DNA of 64,000 nt from Paraspadella gotoi (Eukaryota > Chaetognatha), in the NCBI GenBank assembly GCA_051294375.1, contig CM119267.1, forward strand, positions 19,853,546-19,917,545. Reading direction: 5' to 3'. Made by a program: the position numbers and the translations under genes. A model generated the notes under the pieces. The model was not told the DNA's origin, made no database searches, and worked only from the letters and a program-made list of their open reading frames with translations. Within the stretch, counting starts at the first letter, position 1. The number at the start of each line of letters is the position of its first letter. Shown piece by piece: positions 1 through 16,035 of this stretch.

Positions 1-1064
1 AATCTTATGGCCAATATTCCATACCTATTTGTAAGCCCGATCTAGCGTCGCCCGTTGCGGCCCAAGGCGTCCCGGCCGCTCGCGACGGCTCGTCGTAAGA
101 GACGTAGTTTCCTACTGCCATTGCGTTTACGATGGAAGGCGCGTGCGTCGCGAAAACGATTCGCCCTTGATTTATCACGTGCACCCGAGCGACGCTGTCG
201 GCGACCAAAACGTAGGTGGCTTGAGATTCGGCGCTCGTCGGCAAGACGAACGAAGAGATGCAAGTGACGGCCGCCGAGGAGACCGACCCGAACGTCGGCG
301 TCTGAAAATATACTTCCGTAATTTAATATAATTTTGAAAATGTTATATAAATTATTAGCCTGGAAACCTAACCTCGAGCAAGTTAAGTCGCCATAACTCC
401 TTGGAAGGTTGAACCCCCGCTACGAGACCGGCGTCTCCACCGACGATGAGCGAAACAGTTCCGTCCAAGTCCTAACATTAGAATTCAAGTTTATCCCTGC
501 CGCGCCGATCGCGAATGAGAATTAAGAAAGCCGACCTCCGAAACTTCGAGACAGTCGAGCGACTCATTGGAGAGCGAGAGTCTAGACAAAATTTGTCCGT
601 TGCAAAAAATGGTGAGAAGACCACGCGAGTCACAGGTGATTACGTCTTTCGCGTGAACTTTGGTAACGTCGTGAACGACCATGGCCTAGAAATCGTTATT
701 TTTTTATATTTACAAATAATGGGTTATAAGTGAATTAGTCGCCATTAGGCATAATTAAATATTTAAAAATAAGTCATAAACGTGGAAACTTATTAACTGG
801 TAAATACTATTATTACGCCACCTGTAGGGCGTCGCCTTTCGTTTCGTGTTCGGCGACGAGCTTTAAATGGTTCGACGTCGCCGTCGTCCTGGCGACATTC
901 GAAGTCCCAATCTCGTACACGTAGACTTTTCCATCCTCAGCGGCAACGGCTAAACTAAGACCACGATGCCGAAAGATGGCGTCCACTGCGACGCAGTTAA
1001 AGGCGTGGGGAAGTTTTTGAGTCCAAAGAACTGAAAAGCGTGCCTCGAGTTCTTTGAACAACAT
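1..1064 (-). CDS. FG-GAP-type beta-propeller protein, 3' end cut by window edge (ITFG2-like?)
   Basis: Partial gene; the 3' end runs off the left edge. Exons I can place: 822-1064 (start ATG 1064; reads LPHAFNCVAVDA and then AAEDGKVYVYEIG), an exon beginning at 685 (VITCDSRGLLTIFCNGQ), one near 372-471 (DLDGTVSLIVGGDAG) and one below about 300 (VLVADSVARVHVI). The recurring pattern of a hydrophobic strand, an acidic loop, and 'LIVGG.AG' or 'DGKVYVYE' is that of FG-GAP/VCBS beta-propeller blades. Order and spacing recall ITFG2 of the KICSTOR complex (amino-acid signalling to mTORC1 at lysosomes), but the match is from memory and weak; kaptin or a BBS-type propeller are alternatives. The ATG lies 8 nt after a good acceptor (TTTGTCTTTGTAG). 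The fold is moderately sure, the gene name is not. Confidence 0.42.
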
Positions 1065-1241
1065 TGCCACGACTACAAAGACAAAATATTTTCCTCTACT
1101 GAGGAAAGGAGCTCTGTGAAACAGGAAGCCTAAATTTTAAAACATTTCAAATGTTACAGCTTTTACTAAATAATTTTCATTTTAACAAAACAAAAGTTTT
1201 CATAATTAGTCGACGAATAAAGGACCATCAATCGTTTTAGC

Positions 1242-1570
1242 CTATGAAGCCGGGGTGGCGGCGGCGGCGGCGACGGCGGCGAGACGGGCAGCTTTCTCGG
1301 CCCATTGTCTCTCGTTCTGAGCGCGAACCTAAATGAAACAAAACAAGTAGAAAACCAAACTCTCACTGGCTTCCGATCTTGTACAAAGAAAACTTCACCA
1401 ACCTTCTTCTTTCCGAGCTTGTTGTTTTTCTTGGAAAATCTGAGGTTCCTCAAAAATTTACGATCCATCCCATCCTGGCTGGAATGACGATGGGTTTTGG
1501 GCTTCTTGATGCCGTTCCTGTGGTTCTTACGGTTCTGATTGTGGTGAGAATAATTCTTCGACTTGGCCAT
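1242..1570 (-). CDS. RPL29: 60S ribosomal protein L29 (eL29)
   Basis: Two coding exons, 1403-1570 and 1242-1328, joined by a 74-bp GT-AG intron, give 84 aa. The N-terminus [20 protein letters not shown] and the following KFLRNLRF segment are the diagnostic, very basic eL29 signature; it is a structural protein of the large ribosomal subunit. The second exon encodes a short tail ending in an alanine run ([12 protein letters not shown]). The length fits the short invertebrate form rather than the long vertebrate one. It lies head to tail between EIF3H (upstream) and the FG-GAP gene (downstream). An AG sits directly before the ATG (ACATTAAAG|ATG) and could be an acceptor, but this is weak. Confidence 0.93.
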
Positions 1571-1759
1571 CTTTAATGTCAGTTAAACGTAAATTTAACG
1601 AGTTATCTGCTATAAAGCATAAAAATCTATTTGAAACTGGTTTTTCAAAATTGAAATTTTGGACAAAACAAATGTTCAAATATTTAATTCTTTTCTAAAG
1701 ATTGCTGAAAAAACTAATAAAATAACTACAAGTACGAGTAAAAGAGAATTAAGCTAGTC

Positions 1760-3490
1760 CTAGTTTTCTTCTGAATTCTCCTGAAACGCTTCCGCCATGA
1801 ATAATTTCCCGAGAGACTGTGCAGAGAACTGTCCGACTTGTTTGCAGTAGTTCGTGACCTAAACAACCACGCGTTACTCATGATTGGACCGAAACAGTAG
1901 TTTTTTTCTTTTTCAACTAGTAGATTTTCTTATTTACCTGATTGCTTATAAGCAAAGTATCCAACCGTATCGGAGCTGGAATCGGTTTGAATATTTTAGT
2001 CAAATCTTCTTCCGGCAACGGCTCTTCTCCACGTTGAACCCGTTGCGCATTTTCTTGTTGCCGTTTTTGAAGATACTGGAAAATAAATCATTGATGATCA
2101 GCATTGCTTACACCTTTTAAGAGTAGTTATGTCGCCAGAGAGTAAATAAAAAAATAGGAATCATGGAAATAGCTTTTGTTTTGTTTTCCCTTTTTATGCA
2201 TTTTTTTAAAAAATAATTACCTGCGTCTTTGCTTGGTTTTGTTTAAAAACTTGACGCTGATGATTGGTGTACTTGTTGATCTCTTGGGACATGTCGTCAG
2301 TAATGGTCAGTAACTGACGAAGAGTCTTTTGAAGGCTAGTTGTGGAACCCAAGTCAAGGTGATAGTTAACATCGAAGGGTTCTACTTTTTTGCTAGGGTG
2401 AAGAGCCCCCGTATTAAGTTCGCACTGGAACAAAAGAGTCAAGTTCGAAGCCGAGTTTTTCTCTTGAATTGCAAAAATGTAAATAATTATCGTTTTCAGA
2501 ATTAAACGCTCGCTCCATAATCACCATCAAAACGTTTTGGAGATTGGAATTTTTCACGTAAATCGGAATCTCTTCGAACATATTTTGAAAAGAGAACTTT
2601 GAATTTTTCAAACCGTCCACATTGAAATCGCCCTCTTTGTACAGATCCATCATGGCTCTTGTAAGCCTGTAAGCCTGAAATTTGGAAAGTAAATTTAATT
2701 TAAACCAGCTGCCTTATATAATATTTTGTTAATGTAATAACCTTAAAAGAGGGAAATCCTTGTGAGGTTTGGTGCGGGTCGTAAATGAGTGCCACCGATT
2801 CCTCGATGGAATGCTGATAATTAAACTGAGAGTCCAAGAACGCCTGAGAATAAAAACCCGTCGAGATGAAAGTTTGGACGAAATGCAAATTCAAACTTCA
2901 CTGCTTACTTTCGTGATGAAAGAGCCGTGGAAGGAGCTTTGGTACCAGCCGACGTGAAGGTGATCGACGTTGACGTGTCGCAGATGGCGCATCATTTCCA
3001 TTTGATATTGAACCTTTAAGACAATGATAGTGGGTAAGAAAAAGTAGATTAAGTATATGAATGGGGGAGGGGAATGCGAACCTCGTCGAATTCTTCGCCA
3101 TCTTCGCCACCGGCGTTTCGCGGAAAGGGGAAGCAGTTCGTGACTTCCAACCGATTGTCCGCGACTAATCCAAGCAGAACGCCCTGTTGATAAAATCCTT
3201 AATTTTATCTTACTGCTCTTCAATAATGTCAAAAAAAATGGATGTAACATGCCTGAACTAAATCACCGCCCGTTCCCTCTTCCGTGCAATGTTTAATAAT
3301 TTTCAGAGAGACGAATCCATCCATCTGAAATAAAAAGGTTATTGTACTAATCCCGACAGATTCAAGGCATTATTTACACATGACTTCTTTCAATAAAGTT
3401 TAATTTCACCTGAACATATGTGATGGGACTAGCGGATATAGAGGTGGAATCATTTTTGGACGTCGTTCGAGATCTTGACACTCCAGACAT
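1760..3490 (-). CDS. EIF3H: Translation initiation factor 3 subunit H
   Basis: Nine exons in order 3410-3490, 3253-3324, 3082-3183, 2909-3013, 2742-2843, about 2516-2674, 2221-2442, 1938-2075, 1760-1858. This is the MPN-domain eIF3 subunit h, part of the 40S-binding initiation scaffold. Recognisable stretches include [47 protein letters not shown] and the C-terminal [12 protein letters not shown]; gene order of motifs and length (about 330-340 aa) match the family. Like other eIF3h it lacks the JAMM metalloprotease histidines, so it is structural. Two oddities: the intron after exon 2 begins GCATGT (a GC-AG intron forced by reading frame), and the junction between exons 6 and 7 near 2443-2515 has no convincing GT donor, so that boundary is uncertain. 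Confidence 0.93.
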
Positions 3491-3683
3491 TGTTCTTTAT
3501 TCAGGAGAAATATTTTAAGCAAAGTTTTAAGGCTTTTGACCTAACGTAACATGGCATCAACAGACATGGTTTTCATTTAGAACACGAGATAAATAAAAAT
3601 TGCTCGAGAGAAAATTTCGTAACAGGTTTTTTTCCCCTAAAAAGGACTAGTCAAATACAAAAGTATCACATTAGAGCCGAATA

Positions 3684-8408
<4,725 letters not shown>

Positions 8409-9380
8409 TACTCTGTTAGATAAACGAAATGGAACGTCTAAATTTTATAAGTACACGGATTTCAAATGGGAATGAAATGAAAAGAATTGTTGTCACTCTT
8501 AACTGACTGACTGTGATTAATAATTGTTCATTTTATTATTATTTAAAAGTCCCTGGCGTTTATGTTCCTAAAAAGCAAATTGATAATACTTTCATAGCAA
8601 CTGGTGCGCTTGCTTTCCAGCAGTTTTTTTTGCAACATTTTCCCCTCTTATATGATAGTTCAATTTTAAACTCATTGTAAAAAAATTTTGAGACAAGTAT
8701 TTTAAATTCTTTTACATTCATTAGTTAGTATAATGTGTTGGGAGCATGCAAAGAAAATTTTATTTTTACAGTTTTTACAATTTTGCAATTTTTTTTCAAG
8801 GCTGAAATTTTTATTTTTTATAAGTTTTAACTATAAAATGTCATTGTGGTTGTGAAAAAGCTTTTTACATTCCGATTGCTTCAACACATACTCCAATGTC
8901 TATATCTGAACTAAAATTTTCAGACATTTAATTTTTTTTCATAACAATATATCTTCTAACAGGAAGGTCCTTTCCAAATGCAAAAAAATTCTTTTTTGAA
9001 ATTCGACTATGTTATTGATGAGCATTGAGCACTAACTTAGAAAGTAAGCAAGATGGACTACTGGGAGTTGGAAAATAAAAAAACAGCAATGATTTTTTTA
9101 CCAAGGTGCAAAACCTAAAGTTGCTTTAAAAAATAATTTAGCCAGAGTATTTGATCCTTTCATTTAACTCCCATTTGTAATCCGTGTATACGATTAGCGA
9201 GAAAACAAAAACAGAAGAAACGGGAAATGGGAATGGATAAAGGGCATATGAGGAATATATCGAGAATTAAGCGGTTGAACACAGAATACCATTGAAGCAA
9301 CAGAAAAAAAAAAAAAAAAATTCGGGGTAAAAAGAAAATTCGAAAGACGAAAACGAGGCTCATCTAATAGACGTTTTATT
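8409..9380. other. AT-rich interval without recognised coding sequence
   Basis: About 970 bp between the first visible DHX57 exon and the last clear exon of the upstream hypothetical gene. It is AT-rich with homopolymer runs (for example an A run at 9303-9320). It should contain the missing DHX57 5' exon and any 3' exon of the hypothetical gene. One candidate for the latter follows the acceptor near 9073 (TTTTCCAACTCCCAG) and would add about 19 residues. I see nothing else supportable. Confidence 0.5.
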
Positions 9381-9385
9381 TCCTA

Positions 9386-10032
9386 ACTTACCTTTCCTTC
9401 TCTTGCTGCATCATTTTTCCTTCGCAATCCTTTTCAGTTCCGCCCTCTCCGAAGGCCATGACTCCTTCGAGTCTCATCTTGTTATCCTTGGTCCAGTAGT
9501 GTCGACCGAGATGATGATTTTTGTCCACGAAGCCTTTGTTCTTTTTCGCGTCGCTCGCGGCCAGCACGGGCTTGTCTGAAAGAGCGGAATCCATTTTGTC
9601 AGAATGAAGACGCTTGAGGAGGTTGCGAACGAGCTCCTGGTTCTCTGCCGTCAAGTGGAGCGTCTGGAGCTGAACTTTGAGTTTTGGCCTCAAGAAAAAA
9701 GAAGGTTTGAATGAGGTCATCTTAATTTTTTAAGAAAAAAATACAGCAACGTCATCGGCATTTGGGCCTCACTTTTTCTCCGCTCCAGATTTCCAATCGA
9801 CGACGCCATTGTTAAAAGTGGTGGGCAGGCCGTCGTCGTCGTCCTCCTCGTCGTCGTCGGGATAATAAAGTTCACTAAGATCAAAGTTTTTCCCTCCTTT
9901 CCGTCCAATACGGTCATCGGCGCTCGCGGGTTTGGTCGTCGCGGTCTCGCCACGATTCGCACCCAGCGAACGAGTCTTGGGGTGGTTGAATTTACCACCA
10001 CCCTTGTTTGGACGATTAAGTTTCTTGCTCAT
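9386..10032 (-). CDS. Hypothetical acidic/basic low-complexity protein, 3' end unresolved
   Basis: Not recognised. ATG at 10032; exon 1 encodes a basic start (MSKKLNRPNKGGGKFNHPK) followed by YYPDDDEEDDDDG and ends at a GTGAGG donor near 9776. Exon 2 begins after a strong pyrimidine-rich acceptor (CTTTTTTCTTGAG, about 9689) in matching phase. It encodes a leucine-rich helix (LQTLHLTAENQELVRNLLKRL) and a basic tail with HHLGRHYWTKDNKMRLEG. It ends at a consensus donor, GAAAG|GTAAGT, at 9386, so at least one more exon must follow. The conserved-looking helix and clean splice sites make it a real gene. I cannot name a family; a small nucleolar or chromatin protein would fit the composition but that is only a guess. 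Confidence 0.6.
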
Positions 10033-10404
10033 CCTTTATTACTCTGGAGCGGACATTCTTGTATCTCAGGAAAGAGAAAAAAAAATTGAGCAGAGAAATA
10101 GAATTCCGTCGCAGGACGTAATATATGTAACATGATACATTTATAACACCTCTTTTTAAAAATTCGATCCTGTATATTTTCTCTATTAAATATTGTTGTA
10201 CCAATTTCATATAACGTTTTACGTATTTTACAATTTTATTAACGGCAAATGTGAAAATAGGGAAATTAATAAACATCGCTCGTTTTGGTTCTTTGAACTA
10301 CCTCCACAAAATATACAGGAATCGAAAAAGAAAGAAACCCATGGTGCCTTCTGTTTCGGGGAGAGGGAAAGTCATTAGATCGTCAATCACCCTCCCCCGC
10401 GGCG

Positions 10405-12365
10405 TCACAACGCGTGATGCGTCCAGATGTAACTGGGTTCCGACATCACGTGATGATGATGATGCTGGATCGCCGGCGGAGGCACGTGAATCGCCGGAGT
10501 GACGATCCCGGCGGCTGCGGCGGAGGCGACTTGTTCGTGGTGCGACGACGAAACGAGGGGAATCGTGGATAAAAGACCGACCGACGAGGCCGCTGACGCC
10601 GAGGTCGTCGACGAAACTATGGCTTCTCTCGAGGATGAGGGTTCGTTAGGAACCGGCGGGGCCGCAGCCGCAGCGGCCGCCAAGGAAGCGCCAAAATCTG
10701 CCGCTTCTAAGCTAGAAGTTTTAAATTCAGGATGAGACGAGTTGGAAATGACTTTGTTCAGAGTGTTCAATAGTTGCGCGTCCTCCTCGGAGCCCCACTC
10801 GGCGACGCCGTTGTTTCCCCGCGACGACGACACGGGCACCAATGAGGATGACGATGATGAGGAGGCGGCGGCGACCCCAGCGCCGACAGCGATGGAGGCT
10901 TTGACGATTTCAGACCATTTGATGCGGCATTGTTTCTCGGAACGAGTCTTGACGAGAGTGGCCACTTCGCGCCATTTTCCGGAGGTGATTACCCAAGAGT
11001 CTTGTTCCGATGAAGATCCACTCGACGGTCGCCCCACTTCGTGGACGGCCATTATGAGACGCTTCTCCTCTTCCGCCCCCCACTTCCCGTTGTTGAGAGT
11101 TCGATCCGATTCTTTGAATTGACGACAGCGGTCTTTCACCTTGGCAAAGTATTACATGTTTTGACCAGGCAATTTTTTTTCCTACATCACATAAATTCAA
11201 GAATATTTATCGAATAAATCTCTTATTACCGACTGAGCGCTTCTCCCGAGTTTCTCGCCGATCAACTTCCAGTCGGGACCGTACTGGTTGAGCAGCAGCT
11301 TGAGCGTCTGCAGTTCCGACTGCGTGTAGACGCCCTTGTGATTGTTAACGTCGTAGTCACGCTTGACCCGGCGATAAACGGCGAAAAGAGGGCGCTGCAG
11401 TCCTTTGGCGATGGAAGGGTAGAAGTCGCTACGTTCTTCTTTGCTCATGTTGAAAATTACGTGAGCGGGATCCTCGATGCCACGCGAGTGGCAGTACTCC
11501 TTTATGTTTTCGTTGAGTATGGCCACTTCCTTCGGTGAAAGATAAACAAACATTAAACATGACAATAAACAAATGCACCATTTTCAACTAGTAATAAGAA
11601 CCTACTTCCTGACTCCAAGCTCCCTGCTTCCAATTGATACCCTTGTCTTGCAAGGCCTCTTTGTCCTTCGCAGTGGTAAACCAAGCCTTGTTGAGGTCTT
11701 CGGCGGACTTGACATCACGAACGGCCGCCGATTCATTCCGATTGAAGCCGATTCCGAAGATCTCGGAGGGATCTATATCCGGACCCTTGATCTCACCAGT
11801 GGAGGGATCGAAACCGGTCTCGTACTGAATGGGTTTCCGGTCGGGAAGGCGCTGAGAAGGCTTGGGCTTTTTTAACTTGACTAAGGCGGCGGCGGTGGCA
11901 GCGGGGGTGGAGGGAGAACCAGACTTTTTGCCTCCCGAATCTGACAGACACGAGGCGGCAGCGTTTACAGATCGATTCGTTGCAAATTACCAAGAAAAGA
12001 ACCGAACTCACGAGGGCGTTTCCTGCCAGAGGAAGAGACCCAGGCCGCAAGCGGGACGGCCGCTTCCTCCCCTTCGCCGCCAGCGAATCCCTCCGGACAT
12101 TGGAGGAAAAAGATTTTGCCATCCGCGTCCTGGATGCAAATCCGTTTCCCTCCTGGAATGTGGGGAAAGGTTGTTTTTGATCAAGTCTTATTTAAGAAAT
12201 TAGCTACATAGTGAGGCGACTTTTTTTTATAATTTTTTTTTTTACACTACCAGATTTTTCGTGGGAAACGTCGCCGGACGACGGGGAAGCCTTCTCTGTT
12301 TTTATCCTCCTTTCCGTTCGCTCGCTTCCATCGTCTTCGCCGGACGGAAAGGAAGCCGCGGACAT
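10405..12365 (-). CDS. DMTF1-like: DMTF1-like Myb-domain transcription factor, copy A
   Basis: Five exons (12251-12365, 12012-12152, 11606-11940, 11230-11529, 10405-11139) keep frame and give 541 aa. The protein begins MSAASFPSGEDDG, then shows a conserved block ICIQDADGKIFFLQCPEGF and the linker DLNKAWFTTAKDKEALQDKG. The Myb/SANT repeats follow (WKQGAWSQE, NMSKEERSDFYPSIAKGLQR, WKLIGEKLGRSAQSV, KWGAEEEKRLIMAVHEVGR, RSEKQCRIKW). This matches cyclin-D-binding Myb-like factor DMTF1, a nuclear DNA-binding regulator upstream of ARF-p53 in vertebrates. The C-terminus is poly-Ser/Ala and His-rich (QHHHHHV). An acceptor (ATATTTCAG, exon from 12396) lies 31 nt before the ATG. It is a tandem partner of the gene at 12742-15751 but lacks that gene's first two coding exons. 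Confidence 0.87.
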
Positions 12366-12741
12366 AAGTCAAAGACTCGATTTAAAAATATGGCGGCTGA
12401 AATATGGAAAATTATTTCGGTAAGAAATAAACGATGATACGAACAGTGATTCAAATAGGCAACCCCATTAAATGTCGGTGGGGATAAATTCGTTTTATAA
12501 ATATAAATTAACAAATAAATCAGATCCGGCCCGATTGCTTTAGGTCTTTTTTTTTTCCACAATGGAATGAAAGAGGACGAGAAAAATCTATGGAGCGAAG
12601 AGCAAAGCATAGACCTTTAAAACGCAAGCGTGGACGCAATCATATAAAAAATTCATTACATTTTCAACTAGTTCTATTGGGGCTATAAAATAAAAAGTTC
12701 TTAAATCTAATAATCTAGATATATCGAATAGTGGCGGTCTC
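12366..12741. other. Intergenic spacer between the two DMTF1-like genes
   Basis: 376 bp between the copy B stop and the copy A start. It carries the putative 3' splice acceptor of copy A near 12397 and short AT-rich sequence. There is no separate coding signal. Confidence 0.6.
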
Positions 12742-15700
12742 CTATTGCGTAACATAACTCAATTGGAGATTGGCAAACGTTTCGTCGTCAACTCCCTCGA
12801 ACAAAATCAACTCTTCCTGAGGTTTTGGAAAATGCGCGACGACGAGATCCACGTTTTGAGTCGAGTGATGCTGCAGGTGCTCTTCCTGAGGCTGCAGCGG
12901 TTGCAGTTGCTGCGCGTGAACCTGCTCGTGCAACACGGGCAAGGAGGCAAACGTGAATGGAGTCACGGAAGTCAATTGTACCGGATCCGGCGTGAGGACC
13001 CGATTCAAGTTCCGCAAGAGAGCCAAGTCTGTCGTCTTTTCTTCGGCGGCTTCGCAACGACTGGCTTGTGAGCGTTTCAGCGTTTCCGCCCACTTCTTTC
13101 GGCACTGCATCGAGGTACGAGTCTTAACGAGCGCCGCTACTTGCGTCCACGAAATCTCTTCGAGCTCCTTCCGGCCTCGACCGACTTCGTGGACGGCGAC
13201 GATTAGTTTTTTCTCTTCGGTGGAGTTCCACTTTCCGCGGTTATAGCCTACTAAGCGGTCCTTGGGCGCCAAGTGCCCGCGACCCGACTTGGTTCGACCG
13301 TCATGCATGTTGCGGCACCGATCCCTGACCGACTCTATGGACCGTCCGAGAGTTTCTGCTATGCGTTTGTAGTCGTTGCCGTATTCCTGTAATCAAGACC
13401 GGGGGAATATAATTATTCCATATAAATCAGGGATCTAAACTTCGTCCGTCTCCTCTTCCTACGTTTATGAGGGCGCTGAGCCTTTCAAGTTCCGAAGGAG
13501 AGTAAACTCCTTTGTGGTTGTTGGGATCGTAGTCTCTCTGCACGCGCCGATAAACGGCGAAGACTGGTCGACGAATTCCACGCGAAATAATGGGGTAAAA
13601 GTTTTTTCGATCCTCTTTCGACATGGAGAAGATCACTGAGCAAATGGGAAACACGAGATTTTTTGTTTTTTGAGACAAAAATACACATTTGAATAAGAGT
13701 CACTAAGGCCTTAGTCTAATCAAAAAGCAAAGTTATAGAAAGAATCATTTCAAGGTTTTCTTTTTGTGCTTGAAATTAGAATTAAATGAAAAGTTTTGTT
13801 TTCTTGACAGACAACGATTTTGTTTTTATTTGCCTTCATTATTTTTCTCTAATGAAGGGTAACATATTAGCCGATATCTATACCTTTTTCTTCTTGAAAA
13901 TAAAACTCATTTCGTTGTCTGTCGACAGAACAAAAATTGTTATTTAATTCCAATAAAACTTAACTAACTTACAAGCCATCTAACAGCAAATAGAATCTAA
14001 AATTCCCACCCGCTCCTATTTACCTTTGGAAGGATCGTCGTGTCCCCGTTGAAGACAGTAGTTCTTTATGTTCTCGTCAAGCACTTCGACCTCGTCCTCG
14101 CCCCAAGGACCTTCGCGCCACTGAATGCCCTTGCTACGAAGGATCATCTTGTCCCTGGGCGTGAGCGTCCACAACTTGCAGACGTCGTCGGCCGAGTTGA
14201 CCTCGCGTTCGACCAGCGGCGCCGTCGGAAGTTCGGAGAGGTCGATGTTGGGTCCCTTGACTTCGCCGGTGGCGGGGTCGTAGCCAGTTTCGTATTCAAT
14301 CTCTGGCTCCTCGCATTTCGGCGCGGATCCCAAACCCATCTCCGCCTGCTCGATCTCTTTTCGGATTTTCTTCGTCAAGTTTTTAACCCGGCGTCCGATT
14401 TTTTCGGGATTTTTTGGTCGGACCGAGGTTCGGGAATGCGGATGAAGATGGATGGTCGGTTCTGGAAAGGAGTAATTTATATTATTAATTAAATGATTAT
14501 AATTTACTCGTTAATAGTTACTTTAATAAAATACATACTGTGTCGATAACCACACGGCACTTTTTGCGAATACAGTAGTATTTTAGTAAGGTTAAATCGA
14601 ATGAAAAAGGTCAATTAGAAAAACGAAACCAAATAAAGAAGGAATTCGGAGTAAAATTAAATTGTTTTAAATGTAGATTGTACTGTTTAGTGTAGATTAC
14701 AGACCGAGAAATTAAAACGTCCTCCTATTTACCCACCTAATGACAGATCAGGAAGCACCGACATCACTTGATTATTGAGATCCTGAGATCTGAGCGGAGG
14801 ATTAATCAATTCGGGCTTTCGATCATTGGCGACGACGTTTGAGAGCCAAGCCGAGAGTTTTTGAGATGAAGAGAGGCTCGAAGAGTTGGAGGATGTGGAA
14901 GAACCACCGACTGACCCGAGAGAATTTGAGTTTTGGTTCGGAGAGCGACTTACCATACTGGACGGGAGTTCTTCCGGCTTTTCTGGAAATTGACAGAAAT
15001 GAACTTTTTCGCAAAAAGAAAAAAAGAAATAATTTAGAATCCTGTCACTTAGTTACTAACCTTTGGATTGAACAGAGAAACCTTCAGGACACTGAACGTA
15101 AAAAATCTGACCGTCGGCGTCTTGGATGAAGATTCTTTTCCCGCCGCTGCTATTGTCATCCTCATCTTCGGAGAGCATGCCGTACTATATGGGAGAAAGA
15201 ATTAATAAAATCGAACTCGTGTGGCGGTATATTCACACCGCCTCACTCGACTAATTAAATTGAAAAACGACTTACGGTGTTTGACCTAACCTCGTAAGGC
15301 ACAAGGTCTTCCTCGACTTCGATGAACGCGTTGATGTTTGAAAGCGAGAGGTCGCCGAGTGCGGGTTCCTTCGTCGGCTCGAGCGCGTCGACGGAACCGC
15401 CTCCGGATATCGTTACATACTGATCCACGGCAGGAACGTCCAAAGCTTCTTCTTCGACGAGCACCTGTTAGGAAATTTTTTTACAAAACAACTCTCGCTT
15501 GCTCGATTATTTTTACACATATTTTACATTGACATATTTATATTCATGTTTAAAAGATTTAATTAAATCACCTGCAAAAATTCGCCTTCCATCTTGTTGC
15601 ACATTACATGATCTAGTTCGGCAGGGTCTATGGACTCAGTTGTTTCGACGACTTGCTCGTGAGCAAGCGTCACGGCGCCGACGTCACCGATGCCGTCCGT

Positions 15701-15751
15701 GTCGACGATGATGTTCTCAAGATCGCCGTTGATTTCACGGATCGAAATCAT
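12742..15751 (-). CDS. DMTF1-like: DMTF1-like Myb-domain transcription factor, copy B
   Basis: Seven exons (15572-15751, 15276-15464, 15061-15184, 14737-14982, 14024-14461, 13463-13635, 12742-13386) give 664 aa in a consistent frame. The two N-terminal exons are acidic (MISIREINGDLENIIVDTDG; VEEDLVPYEV), as expected of an activation region. Next comes IFIQDADGQIFYVQCPEGF, shared with copy A, then the Myb/SANT repeats: WREGPWGEDEVEVLDENIKN, SMSKEDRKNFYPIISRGIRR, YKRIAETLGRSIESVRDRCR, KWNSTEEKKLIVAVHEVGRG, RTSMQCRKKW. The C-terminus is glutamine/histidine-rich. Domain order fits DMTF1. The long exon at 14737-14982 contains an internal GTAAGT that could serve as an alternative donor, so an alternatively spliced short form is possible. 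It lies head to tail, 376 bp from copy A. Confidence 0.87.
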
Positions 15752-16035
15752 GTTACTTGGGACATCAGTTAAGAGTGAGAGTGTGATTCATGTTTTTAGT
15801 TTTACGAAATGTATGACCACTTGCTGATAGAATATGATTCAAAAATAATCAGTGAAATGCATTTGGGCGGATGGTAATGTAAATAAGGGATCAAAAATGC
15901 GACATTGTCGAGGGAATAAAACTATCACAGACTTATGCGTTTGTGTTAAAAGTCAAAGGGGTACAAAAGGAAATTTCAAACTGTTTCAACAAATTTCAAC
16001 AAGAAAATTTCAATGCGGGACTAACAAATAAAAAA

